DNA of 64,000 bases from Nostoc linckia NIES-25 (GTDB taxonomy: Bacteria > Cyanobacteriota > Cyanobacteriia > Cyanobacteriales > Nostocaceae), in NCBI RefSeq assembly GCF_002368035.1, contig NZ_AP018222.1, positions 2,830,534 to 2,894,533 on the forward strand, written 5' to 3'. The position numbers and the translations under genes are program-made. Below the pieces are notes generated by a model. The model did no database searches and was not told the DNA's origin. It was given only the letters and a program-made list of their open reading frames with translations. Numbering within the stretch: the stretch's first letter is position 1; the number at the start of each line of letters is the position of its first letter. Below are positions 44,905 to 53,357 of this stretch, piece after piece.

Positions 44905-45014
44905 GACTAGGGGAAAAGGGCAAAGGGTAAGGGGCAAAGGTAAGATCTCCCCTTTTCCCTTTAACCTTTTCCCTTTTCCCTACCCGAAGGGTTTTGACCA
45001 ATGACTAATGACCA
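44905..45014. repeat. 110-bp dispersed repeat, copy A (upstream of hpt)
   Basis: The element reads GACTAGGGGAAAAGGGCAAA, then AAGGGGCAAAGGTAAGATC, then the near-complement CCCCTTTTCCCTTTAACC, then TACCCGAAGGGTTTTGAC and a run of CAATGAC heptamers. Nearly identical copies lie at 47617 and 49369. The purine and pyrimidine halves can pair into a long hairpin. Confidence 0.88.
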
Positions 45015-45066
45015 ATTTCTGTGACAATGGTTTAAAGTAAGCCGGAATACAGTATCCAAGCTACTC

Positions 45067-46047
45067 ATGAGCCATTCTCAAAACAGTCCTTTGTCAAGCA
45101 AACCCGTTCCATTTTCTTTTGATTGGTTGTACGCTTTCTGGAAATTCTCTCGCCCGCACACGATTATCGGGACGAGTCTTAGTGTGTTGGGTTTGTTTTT
45201 AATTGCCGTTGCGGTTAGTGGAGACGTGGTGAATTATGCAGACGCGATGAATCGCGTCTCTACAAGTTATCTGCTACCTTTGTTGGGGGCATGGATTTCT
45301 TGTTTGTGTGGCAATGTCTACATTGTGGGGCTGAATCAATTAGAAGATGTGGAAATTGACAAGATTAATAAGCCTCATTTACCCTTAGCTTCTGGAGAAT
45401 TTTCTCGGAAAACTGGGCAGTTAATTGTAGGAATTACTGGAATTTTGGCGCTAGTTATAGCATGGCTAACCGGGCCGTTTTTGTTTGGCATGGTGGCAAT
45501 TAGTTTAGCAATTGGTACTGCTTATTCTTTACCGCCGATTCGTTTGAAGCAGTTTCCCTTGTGGGCGGCGCTGTGTATTTTTTCGGTGCGCGGTACGATT
45601 GTGAATTTGGGATTGTATTTGCATTACAGTTGGGCATTCCACCAAAGCCAAGCAATTGTACCTGCGGTGTGGGCGTTGACGTTATTTATTTTGGTGTTTA
45701 CATTTGCGATCGCCATCTTTAAAGATATCCCAGATATGGAAGGCGATCGCCTCTACAATATCTCTACTTTCACTATCCAACTCGGCGCCAAAGCTGTGTT
45801 TAATCTCGCTCTTTGGACGATAACTGTCTGCTATTTGGGCATAATTTTAGTTGCGGTGCTACGCGTCGCCTCGGTTAACCCGATATTTGTGGTGATTACG
45901 CATTTAGGATTGCTCGTGTGGATGTGGTTGCGGAGTTTGCAGGTAGACTTAGAAGATAAAACTGCGATCGCCGAGTTTTATCAATTTATCTGGAAACTCT
46001 TTTTTATCGAATATCTGATTTTTCCTATCGCCTGTCTTTTGGCTTAG
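45067..46047 (+). CDS. hpt: homogentisate phytyltransferase
   Basis: Hpt joins phytyl diphosphate to homogentisate, the committed step of tocopherol (vitamin E) synthesis in the thylakoid or inner membrane. The 326-residue UbiA-type protein has about nine helices. The first Asp motif is NQLEDVEIDKINKPHLPLAS and the second is KDIPDMEGDRLYN. RPHTIIGTSLSVLGLF at the N-terminus is typical of the cyanobacterial and plant enzyme. A loop near residues 55-68 (NYADAMNRVSTSY) looks like a palindromic repeat inserted in frame. A TPR gene begins 3 bp after the stop. Confidence 0.95.
   Translation: MSHSQNSPLSSKPVPFSFDWLYAFWKFSRPHTIIGTSLSVLGLFLIAVAVSGDVVNYADAMNRVSTSYLLPLLGAWISCLCGNVYIVGLNQLEDVEIDKINKPHLPLASGEFSRKTGQLIVGITGILALVIAWLTGPFLFGMVAISLAIGTAYSLPPIRLKQFPLWAALCIFSVRGTIVNLGLYLHYSWAFHQSQAIVPAVWALTLFILVFTFAIAIFKDIPDMEGDRLYNISTFTIQLGAKAVFNLALWTITVCYLGIILVAVLRVASVNPIFVVITHLGLLVWMWLRSLQVDLEDKTAIAEFYQFIWKLFFIEYLIFPIACLLA
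45236..45266. repeat. palindromic repeat embedded in hpt
   Basis: AGACGCGAT and ATCGCGTCT flank a two-base centre and are followed by CTAC, matching half of the GTAGAGACG...CGTCTCTAC palindrome family seen at 38286. It is in frame and encodes part of a loop between helices. Confidence 0.75.
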
Positions 46048-46050
46048 ACA

Positions 46051-46527
46051 ATGTTAGAAACCTTGCCAATTAATTCTATTATCGCTGGAACCATAGTTAC
46101 TTTCAGTCTGGTAATCCTTGGGTATTTCGCTTGGAAAACTTTGATTACCTCAGATTTATTTCAAAAAGGCATCAATCTCGCTCAAGCAGAAGATTATGAA
46201 GGTGCAGAAGCAGCTTTTCGCAAAGTTATTTCTCTCAATTCTACTAATGATGTCGTGCGCTTATTTCTCGGAGATGTTTTAAATCGCCAAAACCGAGTCG
46301 AAGAAGCAAAAGAATTATTTTGCGAAGTGATTAGCCGCAGCCCGAAAAATCCCGACGCTTACTTGCGTTTAGCAAATGTTTTAATGCAACAAGATAAACG
46401 AGAAGAAGCTAAAAATAATTTGCAGCAAGCTAAAGAGTTATTACAAAAACAACGTCAACCGGAAAAAGCTGCAAAAATCGCTAAATTGTTGGATAAAATG
46501 AATGCCAAAATTAAGAATGGGGAATAG
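46051..46527 (+). CDS. membrane-anchored TPR protein
   Basis: The 158-residue product has one membrane helix at about 8-28 (SIIAGTIVTFSLVILGYFAWKTL), then about three TPR motifs (GINLAQAEDYEGAEAAFRKV, LFLGDVLNRQNRVEEAKELF, LRLANVLMQQDKREEAKNNL). It begins 3 bp after hpt, so it is probably translated with it; a role in assembling a membrane complex is possible but not shown. Function unknown. Confidence 0.88.
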   Translation: MLETLPINSIIAGTIVTFSLVILGYFAWKTLITSDLFQKGINLAQAEDYEGAEAAFRKVISLNSTNDVVRLFLGDVLNRQNRVEEAKELFCEVISRSPKNPDAYLRLANVLMQQDKREEAKNNLQQAKELLQKQRQPEKAAKIAKLLDKMNAKIKNGE

Positions 46528-46581
46528 ATAGTAGGTAATGGGGAATGAATAATCATATTAAAATTAAGTAGACTAATAAAA

Positions 46582-47601
46582 ATGGTGAAAATAAATAATC
46601 TTCTGGCTACAGCTATTGTTTGTTGGTGTTTGAGCAGTGCTAATACTGCTTTTGGTAAACAGATTGGCATAGCAACAGTTAAAAACTCTCTTCAAGCTGC
46701 GGTTACTCAGAATAAAAATGCACTGACTAACTTTGAACAAGGAGCCAATCTCTACAAACAAGGGGATTTAAAAGGAGCAGAGGCAGCTTTTCGCAAAGCA
46801 ATTCAATTAGAACCAAAATTTGTGGAAGCTTATGTGGCTTTGGGAAATACTCTCGATGATGGAGGTAAACCACAAGAAGCGATCGCACAATATCAAAAAG
46901 CCATCAGCATCGATCCAAAATTTGCCAAAGCTCACTTTTTCTTAGGAAATTCTTTCTACGTTCAAGGCAAATTCACAGAAGCAATTACCGAATACAAACA
47001 AGCTATTAACTTTGACTCCAAAGATGCAGCCGCTCACTATTATTTAGGAAATGCTTTTTATGCTCAAGGAAAGCCAGCAGAAGCAGTGGCAGAGTATACA
47101 ACAGCCATTCGCCTGCAACCCAAAAATGCCCCAAGTTATAATGCCTTGGGAAATGTATTGTACGCCGAAGGCAAACTAGAAGAAGCCATCGCCCAGTACC
47201 AAAAAGCTATTAGCGTCGATTCCCAAGATGCAGACGCTCACTATAATTTAGCAAGTGCTTTATACGCTCAAGGCAAACTAGACGAAGCAATAGGCAACTA
47301 CAAAAGAGCAATTCGCCTCGATCCCAAACACGCACAAGCTTACACCGGTTTAGCAAACGCTATGGACGATCGAGGTAAACCCCAAGAAGCGATCGCACAT
47401 TATAAAAAAGCCATTAGCCTTGTACCCGATTATGCCTACGCTTACTATAATCTGGGGATTACTCTCGGAAGAGAACAACAACGAGAAGAAGCGATCGTCA
47501 ACTTCAAAAAAGCTAGAGAATTATTCCAAGCTGAAGAAAACAACCAGATGGTTGAGCAAATTGATCGATTAATTGAAAAATTAAAGGGGAGTGGGGAGTA
47601 G
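46582..47601 (+). CDS. secreted or periplasmic TPR protein
   Basis: The 339-residue product has a signal peptide (VKINNLLATAIVCWCLSSANTAFG) and then seven or eight 34-residue TPR units such as GDLKGAEAAFRKAIQLEPKFVEAYVALGNTL. Such repeats form a superhelix for protein binding. It follows the shorter TPR gene by 54 bp and shares its A/E-rich repeat style, so the pair may have arisen by duplication. It is likely periplasmic or lumenal. Partner unknown. Confidence 0.9.
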   Translation: MVKINNLLATAIVCWCLSSANTAFGKQIGIATVKNSLQAAVTQNKNALTNFEQGANLYKQGDLKGAEAAFRKAIQLEPKFVEAYVALGNTLDDGGKPQEAIAQYQKAISIDPKFAKAHFFLGNSFYVQGKFTEAITEYKQAINFDSKDAAAHYYLGNAFYAQGKPAEAVAEYTTAIRLQPKNAPSYNALGNVLYAEGKLEEAIAQYQKAISVDSQDADAHYNLASALYAQGKLDEAIGNYKRAIRLDPKHAQAYTGLANAMDDRGKPQEAIAHYKKAISLVPDYAYAYYNLGITLGREQQREEAIVNFKKARELFQAEENNQMVEQIDRLIEKLKGSGE

Positions 47602-47616
47602 TGACTGGGGAATGTG

Positions 47617-47725
47617 GACTAGGGGAAAAGGGCAAAGGGCAAGGGGCAAAGGTAAGATCCCCCCTTTTCCCTTTAACCTTTCCCCTTTCCCCTACCCGAA
47701 GGGTTTTGACAAATGACCAATGACA
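47617..47725. repeat. 110-bp dispersed repeat, copy B (upstream of cobA-hemD)
   Basis: The second copy of the element at 44905. Its terminal CAAATGACCAATGACAAA heptamers overlap the first codons of cobA-hemD, whose ATG at 47713 is part of a heptamer. Confidence 0.88.
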
Positions 47726-49332
47726 AAGGCAAAGTCTACTTAGTAGGTGCTGGGCCTGGAGATGTGGCGTACCTGACGGTAAAAGCTTACAATCTCTTGG
47801 CTGCTGCTGAGGTGTTAGTCTACGATGCTTTGGTAGATGCTCAATTATTGCAGTGCGTACCACCTGATTGCTTAAAAATAGATGTGGGCAAACGGGGTGG
47901 TAAACCTAGTACCAGTCAAGCAGAAATTAATAAGTTACTCGTAAATTACTGCCAAGAAGGGAAACAAGTTATACGGCTCAAATCAGGCGATCCTTTGATT
48001 TTTGGGCGTTGCACTTCCGAAATTGAAGCTTTAAAAGCTTCTGGTTGTGACTTTGAACTAGTACCAGGAATTTCCTCAGCCCTTGCAGCGCCTTTATTGG
48101 CAGGAATTCCCCTCACAGATCCGGTTTTAAGTCGCACTTTTGCAGTATTTACAGCCCACGAACCAGAGGCTTTAGACTGGGAAGCGCTATCGCGGATAGA
48201 AACCCTAGTAATTTTGATGGGAGGGCAACAGATACAGGAAATTGTAAATCAGCTGTTGCGATATGGGCGATCGCATTTGACACCCATAGCCATCATCCGC
48301 TGGGCAGGAACTCCAGAGCAACAAATTTGGACGGCACAACTGGGCAATATTTACGAACAAATCACCGGATTATCTCTTTCCCCAGCCGTAATTGTGATTG
48401 GCGAAGTTGTTGGGCTACGGAAGTACTTGCAACCTGAGAATATATATAGTGAAAGGCACGCCAGTATTCCCACAGCTCAAACTATGTCAACGAACCTCCC
48501 TCCTTTTCCTTCATCCCCCTCATCTTCCTCATCTCCCCTTGCTGGCAAAACAATTCTGGTGACACGTTCAGTCGGACAATCAAACCAATTTAGCAATCGT
48601 CTCATGGCTTTAGGCGCAACCGTCATCGAAATGCCTACCTTAGAAATTTGCCCGCCTTCGAGTTGGGAAAGTTTAGATAATGCGATCGCTAATTTATCTA
48701 ACTTCGACTGGTTAATTCTCACTTCTACCAATGGCGTAGACTACTTTTTTGCCAGATTAATTGCCCAAGGTAAAGATAGCCGTGCTTTGGCTGGCGTCAA
48801 AATTGCCGTTGTTGGCGAAAAAACAGCCCAAAGTCTCAAGCAATATTCTCTGCAACCAGATTTTATTCCTTCCAGCTTCGTCGCTGATTCTTTAGTAGAA
48901 AATTTTCCAGAACAATTATCTGGTAAAAAGGTTTTATTTCCCAGAGTTGAAAGCGGCGGCAGAGAAATTTTGGTTAAAGAATTAACTGCTAAAGGTGCAG
49001 AAGTAATAGAAGTTGCAGCATATCAATCTTGTTGTCCCAGCAGTATCCCACCTGCGGCACAATTAGCTTTGCAAAACCACAAGGTAGATGTAATTACCTT
49101 TGCTAGTTCTAAAACTGTACAATTTTTCTGCCAACTTACTAACAACATATTTCCGAATAACTCTCATACTAGTCAATTGTTAGATGGTGTTTGTATTGCC
49201 TCCATCGGCCCTCAAACTTCCCAAACCTGCCATTCCTTATTCGGACGTGTAGATGTCGAAGCCCAAGAATACACTTTAGATGGTTTAACCGAAGCGTTGA
49301 TCGGGTGGGGAATGGGGAGTAGGGACTGGTGA
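47713..49332 (+). CDS. cobA-hemD: uroporphyrinogen-III C-methyltransferase / uroporphyrinogen-III synthase fusion
   Basis: The N-terminal half (about 1-245) is CobA/SUMT, which methylates uroporphyrinogen III to precorrin-2 on the way to siroheme and cobalamin: VYLVGAGPGDVAYLTVKAY, RLKSGDPLIFGRC, VPGISSALAAPLLAGIPLTD. A Ser/Pro-rich linker (about 265-275) leads to the C-terminal HemD domain (about 277-525), which cyclises hydroxymethylbilane: GKTILVTRSVGQSNQFSNRL, LTSTNGVDYF, ITFASSKTVQFF. The fusion links the last common step to the siroheme branch. The last residues (GWGMGSRDW) come from the adjoining heptamer repeat. Confidence 0.94.
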   Translation: MTNDKGKVYLVGAGPGDVAYLTVKAYNLLAAAEVLVYDALVDAQLLQCVPPDCLKIDVGKRGGKPSTSQAEINKLLVNYCQEGKQVIRLKSGDPLIFGRCTSEIEALKASGCDFELVPGISSALAAPLLAGIPLTDPVLSRTFAVFTAHEPEALDWEALSRIETLVILMGGQQIQEIVNQLLRYGRSHLTPIAIIRWAGTPEQQIWTAQLGNIYEQITGLSLSPAVIVIGEVVGLRKYLQPENIYSERHASIPTAQTMSTNLPPFPSSPSSSSSPLAGKTILVTRSVGQSNQFSNRLMALGATVIEMPTLEICPPSSWESLDNAIANLSNFDWLILTSTNGVDYFFARLIAQGKDSRALAGVKIAVVGEKTAQSLKQYSLQPDFIPSSFVADSLVENFPEQLSGKKVLFPRVESGGREILVKELTAKGAEVIEVAAYQSCCPSSIPPAAQLALQNHKVDVITFASSKTVQFFCQLTNNIFPNNSHTSQLLDGVCIASIGPQTSQTCHSLFGRVDVEAQEYTLDGLTEALIGWGMGSRDW

Positions 49333-49368
49333 CTGGGGACTGGGGACTGGGGAGTAGGGACTGGGGGA

Positions 49369-49480
49369 AAAGGGCAAAGGGCAAGGGGCAAAGGTAAGAT
49401 CCCCCCTTTTTCCCTTTAACCTTTTCCCTTTTCCCTACTTGAAGGGTTTTGACAAATGACAAATGACAAATGACTAATGA
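49369..49480. repeat. 110-bp dispersed repeat, copy C (upstream of coaE)
   Basis: The third copy of the 44905/47617 element, preceded by GACTGGGGACTGGGG heptamers from 49325. Its CAAATGA heptamers run into the coaE start codon at 49477. Confidence 0.88.
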
Positions 49481-50067
49481 CAAAACGCATAATCGGCTTA
49501 ACTGGAGGTATTGCCACAGGCAAAACCACTGTCACCAATTATTTAGCTAGCAGTTATAATCTGCCGATTTTGGATGCAGATATTTATGCTAGGGAAGCTG
49601 TGTCAGTGGGTTCGCCTATTCTTAGTGCGATCGCCGAACGGTACGGCCAACAAATTTTACTAGGCGATGACAACCTCAACCGCCAAAAGCTAGGCGAAAT
49701 TATTTTTAATCGGCAAGACGAACGCAACTGGATAGAGAGTTTGATTCATCCTTATGTGCGCGATCGCTTTCTTGAAGCTATTACCCAATCTTCTTCGCAA
49801 ATACTGGTGTTAGTAGTGCCTCTGTTATTTGAAGCTGGGATGACTGATTTGGTTACAGAAATTTGGGTAGTACATTGTCCTGAAGAACAACAACTACAGA
49901 GATTGATGCAACGAAACCATTTGAATCGAGAACAAGCACAAGCACGGATTAATAGTCAACTATCTATTGCAGAAAAACTCGCCCGTGCAAATGTCGTTTT
50001 AGATAACTCTTTTAGCCTAGAAGTATTATTAAAACAGGTAGATATAGCACTCAAACTCAAAGTGTAA
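49477..50067 (+). CDS. coaE: dephospho-CoA kinase
   Basis: CoaE phosphorylates the 3'-hydroxyl of dephospho-CoA, the last step of coenzyme A synthesis. The 196-residue P-loop kinase has GLTGGIATGKTTV (Walker A), ILDADIYARE, FNRQDERNWIESLIHPYVR and VVPLLFEAGM, all family landmarks. The length is normal. The ATG at 49477 lies at the end of a heptamer repeat, which may mean that the ribosome-binding region is repeat-derived. Confidence 0.96.
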   Translation: MTKRIIGLTGGIATGKTTVTNYLASSYNLPILDADIYAREAVSVGSPILSAIAERYGQQILLGDDNLNRQKLGEIIFNRQDERNWIESLIHPYVRDRFLEAITQSSSQILVLVVPLLFEAGMTDLVTEIWVVHCPEEQQLQRLMQRNHLNREQAQARINSQLSIAEKLARANVVLDNSFSLEVLLKQVDIALKLKV

Positions 50068-50498
50068 ACTAAAAATATATTTATCTTAAAAAAGACATAT
50101 ATACTAAATTTCGCAGACATAAAATTTTAGTGAATAAATCTTAACAAATTCAGTGAAAAATCTGCAAATTTAGCCAATCTTAATGAATAATTCGGTGATT
50201 TTACAGTTGAGGCTGTGGTTAATAGTAATGTAGATTTAAATTGTTAGTCAACAGTTAGCCGCTATGATCCCTGATGTTGTACTAGATGCTCAAGCTCGAA
50301 CAAAATAAAGTAATAAATCAATACGATATTCAAAAAATCTTCTTTGCTAAATATATCCTCATTAGTAGTGACAGAGAATGACTTTTAAACATAAGATAGA
50401 GTTTGTGAAAAGTTAAAGATTGAATAAGGCTTAGCCATTAATTATTAAATTATTTTTAAATCAAGATTTTTAATTGATTTTTTTTTAATACGAAGTAT
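50068..50498. other. AT-rich spacer without recognised gene
   Basis: 431 bp of very AT-rich sequence between coaE and the next small gene. No convincing ORF, RNA gene or repeat is visible. Confidence 0.4.
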
Positions 50499-50798
50499 AT
50501 GAATTTAAGTTTTAGTTTTTTCAATAAGTTAGCCCTCCTAACCTCTCCAGTAAAAGAATTAAAATACCACAATAAAACACATGATTATAGCCAACAACTC
50601 TGTGGCAGTGACTACATATTTGAGCGAGTCAATGAAGGAACAATAGGCTACATGACTGGAGTAGGCAACGGTGTTAAAGCTAGCGATCGCATCATCTTAC
50701 AACAAGGCAGCGAATCTTATCAATATCAAATCGAGGAAATTGATTACTACTCCTATCCGTCTGATATGTGGATAGCTTTACTCAAGCAAGTTGTTTGA
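50499..50798 (+). CDS. hypothetical protein, 99 residues
   Basis: The product begins MNLSFSFFNKLALLTSPVKE. After about residue 30 it shows a strand-rich pattern (GSDYIFERVNEGTIGYMTGVG, ASDRIILQQGSESYQYQIEEI), suggesting a small beta-barrel-like fold. There is no clear signal peptide. Codon use fits the genome and a HIP1-like GCGATCGC lies inside, so it is probably real. I do not recognise a characterised family. Confidence 0.65.
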   Translation: MNLSFSFFNKLALLTSPVKELKYHNKTHDYSQQLCGSDYIFERVNEGTIGYMTGVGNGVKASDRIILQQGSESYQYQIEEIDYYSYPSDMWIALLKQVV

Positions 50799-51001
50799 TT
50801 AATAAGTTAAAGGTGCGTTAGCCTACGACATAACACACCTTACAGGTTTGATAGTCTGGAAATCCTGAAAAGCTAAGGATGCGGTTTTTCAAGAAACTTT
50901 GTTTGTGACTTAAAAATAGACAAGACTGTTAGGGCATCAACAGATGATAAAACTTAGATAAAAAAAGACTTTTCACCCAGTCCCCAGTCCCCAGTCCCTT
51001 G

Positions 51002-52396
51002 CTATATTTCTCCACCAACGACTACATCCCTAATTCGTAGACTTGGGCCGCCACAACCTACTGATAAGCCGTTTTGCCCTCCCTTTCCACAACCACCAGA
51101 TTCATCCCAATAAAAGTCATCACCAATTGCTTCAATATCGGCTAAAGTTTGGAATACATTTCCCGAAAGTGTCACATCGCGCACAGGTTCAGCAATTTTG
51201 CCGTTTCTAATCATCCACGCTTCTCCGGCGCTGAAAGTGAACATTTCGCCGTTTGTCATTCCACCCAACCAATTGCGGGCATAAACTCCTTCTTTAATAT
51301 CAGTAAATAAGTCTTTGACTGGTGTTTTACCCCGTTCAATCCACGTGTTTGTCATCCGCACAATGGGGGTAAAGTGATAGTTGAGACAGCGGGCATTACC
51401 CGTAGGCGTTTCGTCTAATTTGCCTGCGGTTTCACGAGAATGCAAGCGTCCGACCAAAACCCCATCTTTAATTAGTTGAGTAGTGGTGGCGGGAGTGCCT
51501 TCATCGTCGTAAAAATAGCTACCGCGATGCCCTTCTGGGGCAGCACCATCAAAAATTTGCAGTTCTTCGGGGCCAAACCGTCGTCCAATGGTCATGACTT
51601 CCAATAAATCTGGGTTTTCATAAGCCATATCTGCTTCAGAAAGGTGTCCGAAGGCTTCGTGGACAAACAAACCAGTCAGAATTGGGTCAATGACTACGGT
51701 GTAGGTATTGCCTTTTACTGATGGCAGAGATAAAGCTGCGATCGCTCTTTCGGCTGCGCTTTGGACTTGTTCGTCCAAATTCGTTAAATCTTCGTAGGCT
51801 TTGCGAGAACCAGTGGTTTCTCTGCCAGTTTGGACAGTTTCGCCATTCTTGGCGGTGGCGGCAAAGCGCATTTCCATATCCACCCAAGATTGCTCGATGA
51901 AAGTGCCCTCAGAGGTGGCGATAATTACTCGTTGGGCGCTATCTCCATACCGCACCGAGGTTGTGGTAATTCGCCGATCGACATTTTTGAGCAATTCCGT
52001 GTAGCGATCGCATAATTCTTTTTTCTGTGAAAGTAAAATTTTTCGCGGATCGGTGCCGACGAGAGGCAGATTGCATACTACTTGCACCGGGTCAATGGGT
52101 GCGAGGATAGTTTCTTCATCGCCAACCATCCGCGCCGCAGCGATCGCTTCTTCGATACGATCCTGAATTGTGGAAAGTTGGTTAAAGCAGCTCAACCCCC
52201 ACCCACCTTTATAACAAGCGCGAATGTGTCCGCCAATTGAGATGCCTTCACTCAGGGTTTCTACCTTGTCGCCACGCAACAAGATATCAGTCCCTTCTGC
52301 TTCTTCAAGGCGAATCATCAGATAATCAACACGCTCTGAGTAACGGGCAATGAGGTCAGAAAGCAAATTTTGTGCGTCAGCAAGTGTAGTCGGCAT
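51002..52396 (-). CDS. tldD: TldD/PmbA family metalloprotease
   Basis: The 464-residue product is the TldD-type subunit, with the zinc-protease motif HEAFGHLSEAD near residue 245, followed by GRRFGPEELQIFDGA and GSYFYDDEGTPA, and the C-terminal GGMTNGEMFTFSAGEAWMIRNG and GKGGQNGLSVGCGGPSLRIRDV. In E. coli TldD/TldE heterodimers trim modified peptides such as microcin B17 and degrade the antitoxin CcdA. The partner TldE (PmbA) is not visible here. ATG start at 52396. The product is cytoplasmic. Confidence 0.95.
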   Translation of the reverse strand: MPTTLADAQNLLSDLIARYSERVDYLMIRLEEAEGTDILLRGDKVETLSEGISIGGHIRACYKGGWGLSCFNQLSTIQDRIEEAIAAARMVGDEETILAPIDPVQVVCNLPLVGTDPRKILLSQKKELCDRYTELLKNVDRRITTTSVRYGDSAQRVIIATSEGTFIEQSWVDMEMRFAATAKNGETVQTGRETTGSRKAYEDLTNLDEQVQSAAERAIAALSLPSVKGNTYTVVIDPILTGLFVHEAFGHLSEADMAYENPDLLEVMTIGRRFGPEELQIFDGAAPEGHRGSYFYDDEGTPATTTQLIKDGVLVGRLHSRETAGKLDETPTGNARCLNYHFTPIVRMTNTWIERGKTPVKDLFTDIKEGVYARNWLGGMTNGEMFTFSAGEAWMIRNGKIAEPVRDVTLSGNVFQTLADIEAIGDDFYWDESGGCGKGGQNGLSVGCGGPSLRIRDVVVGGEI

Positions 52397-52651
52397 TTCC
52401 AGGTAATAATAATGACGAACTGCCTTTATTCTGCAATTATTTGGGAACTTCTGCTACTCGACTTCATCCTCTGCGACTTCACAATCAGCAAGCAATTCAT
52501 CCATACTCTCTGGAAATGTTCCTCGTTCAATCATTTACATATTAGCAATGGGTTAGCAAAAGCATTGAATTGACCAAAGACAAAGAATGCTGAAGGGCGG
52601 ATCGCACCTGAATTCAAATAGCATAGAACAAGACAACCACAAAGCCACACT
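52397..52651. other. spacer between tldD and the toxin-antitoxin remnant
   Basis: A 26-codon minus-strand frame (52454-52534) reads MIERGTFPESMDELLADCEV and ends with acidic residues. It looks like a fragment of a small acidic protein or antitoxin tail but is too short to call. Nothing else is supported. Confidence 0.35.
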
Positions 52652-52945
52652 ATGACTCCACAATTTGAAGCTGCGATCGCTGCCATTCAACTACTCTCAT
52701 CTACAGAGCGCCAAGAACTGCTGCAAATCCTCACCCAAAGCAATTTATCCTCAAATTCTCAATCCGATCTTCAAAATCTTAGTATTCAGTTTTCCCAAGG
52801 TATTACACTAAAGCAGCTACTTGCCACCCATTCTCCCACAACTGTTGATAACCTCAAAAACCTTGCTGCTGACTTTTGGCCTGAAGAAGACTCTATTGAT
52901 GATTTTCTCACCTTCCTGCGGCAACAGCGCCAAGAGGCGATCTAA
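52652..52945 (+). CDS. putative antitoxin of a VapBC-like pair
   Basis: The 97-residue product begins MTPQFEAAIAAIQLLSSTER and contains a Q/L-rich N-terminal helix and an acidic C-terminal part (DFWPEEDSIDDFLTFLRQQR). Its short length, acidic tail and position 10 bp before a PIN-domain toxin gene make it the likely antitoxin. Since the toxin is broken, this gene may now be free-standing. No DNA-binding motif is certain. Confidence 0.7.
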   Translation: MTPQFEAAIAAIQLLSSTERQELLQILTQSNLSSNSQSDLQNLSIQFSQGITLKQLLATHSPTTVDNLKNLAADFWPEEDSIDDFLTFLRQQRQEAI

Positions 52946-52955
52946 CTAAACTCCT

Positions 52956-53357
52956 ATGAGTCTTATTCTTATTGATACTGACATTGCTTGCTTCATTCTC
53001 AAAGGTAGTGATTATGCTGACCCTTATCTGCCCCTTTTGAGTGGTCAGGAATTGGCATTGTTATTCATGACCATCGCTGAGCTGTTTCAGTGGGCAATCT
53101 TGCGTCAGTGGGGCGAGCGTCGTCTCACCTAGTTAGGACAATATCTATCGAATTACCTTATTATTCCAGTGGATCGACCTCTTTGTCGAGAATGGGCACA
53201 GGTTTGTGCCTATCGACAAAACGTGGGACGACCAATTTCGCCCCAAGATGCCTGGATTGCTGCAACGGCTCTGCGCTACAACTTACCGCTAGTCACTCAC
53301 AACATCAAAGACTTCCTAGAAATTCCCAATTTACAGCTGATTACACCTTCATCCTAG
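52956..53357 (+). pseudogene. vapC: PIN-domain (VapC-like) toxin with internal stop codon
   Basis: One frame of 134 codons including the final stop begins at ATG 52956 (MSLILIDTDIACFILKG) and ends with TAG at 53355, but codon 59 is TAG (53130-53132). Before it lie the first PIN Asp (IDTDIA) and the Glu of MTIAELFQW; after it come the other acidic residues in ISPQDAWIAATA and THNIKDFLEIP. So the toxin, an RNase of the PIN fold, is split between its catalytic residues. A single base change (such as CAG to TAG) would explain it. The product is probably inactive. Confidence 0.85.

Noticed and set aside
52454..52534. 26-codon minus-strand frame MIERGTFPESMDELLADCEV
   Set aside because: Protein-like and acidic but too short and without a partner; may be a fragment of a lost gene.
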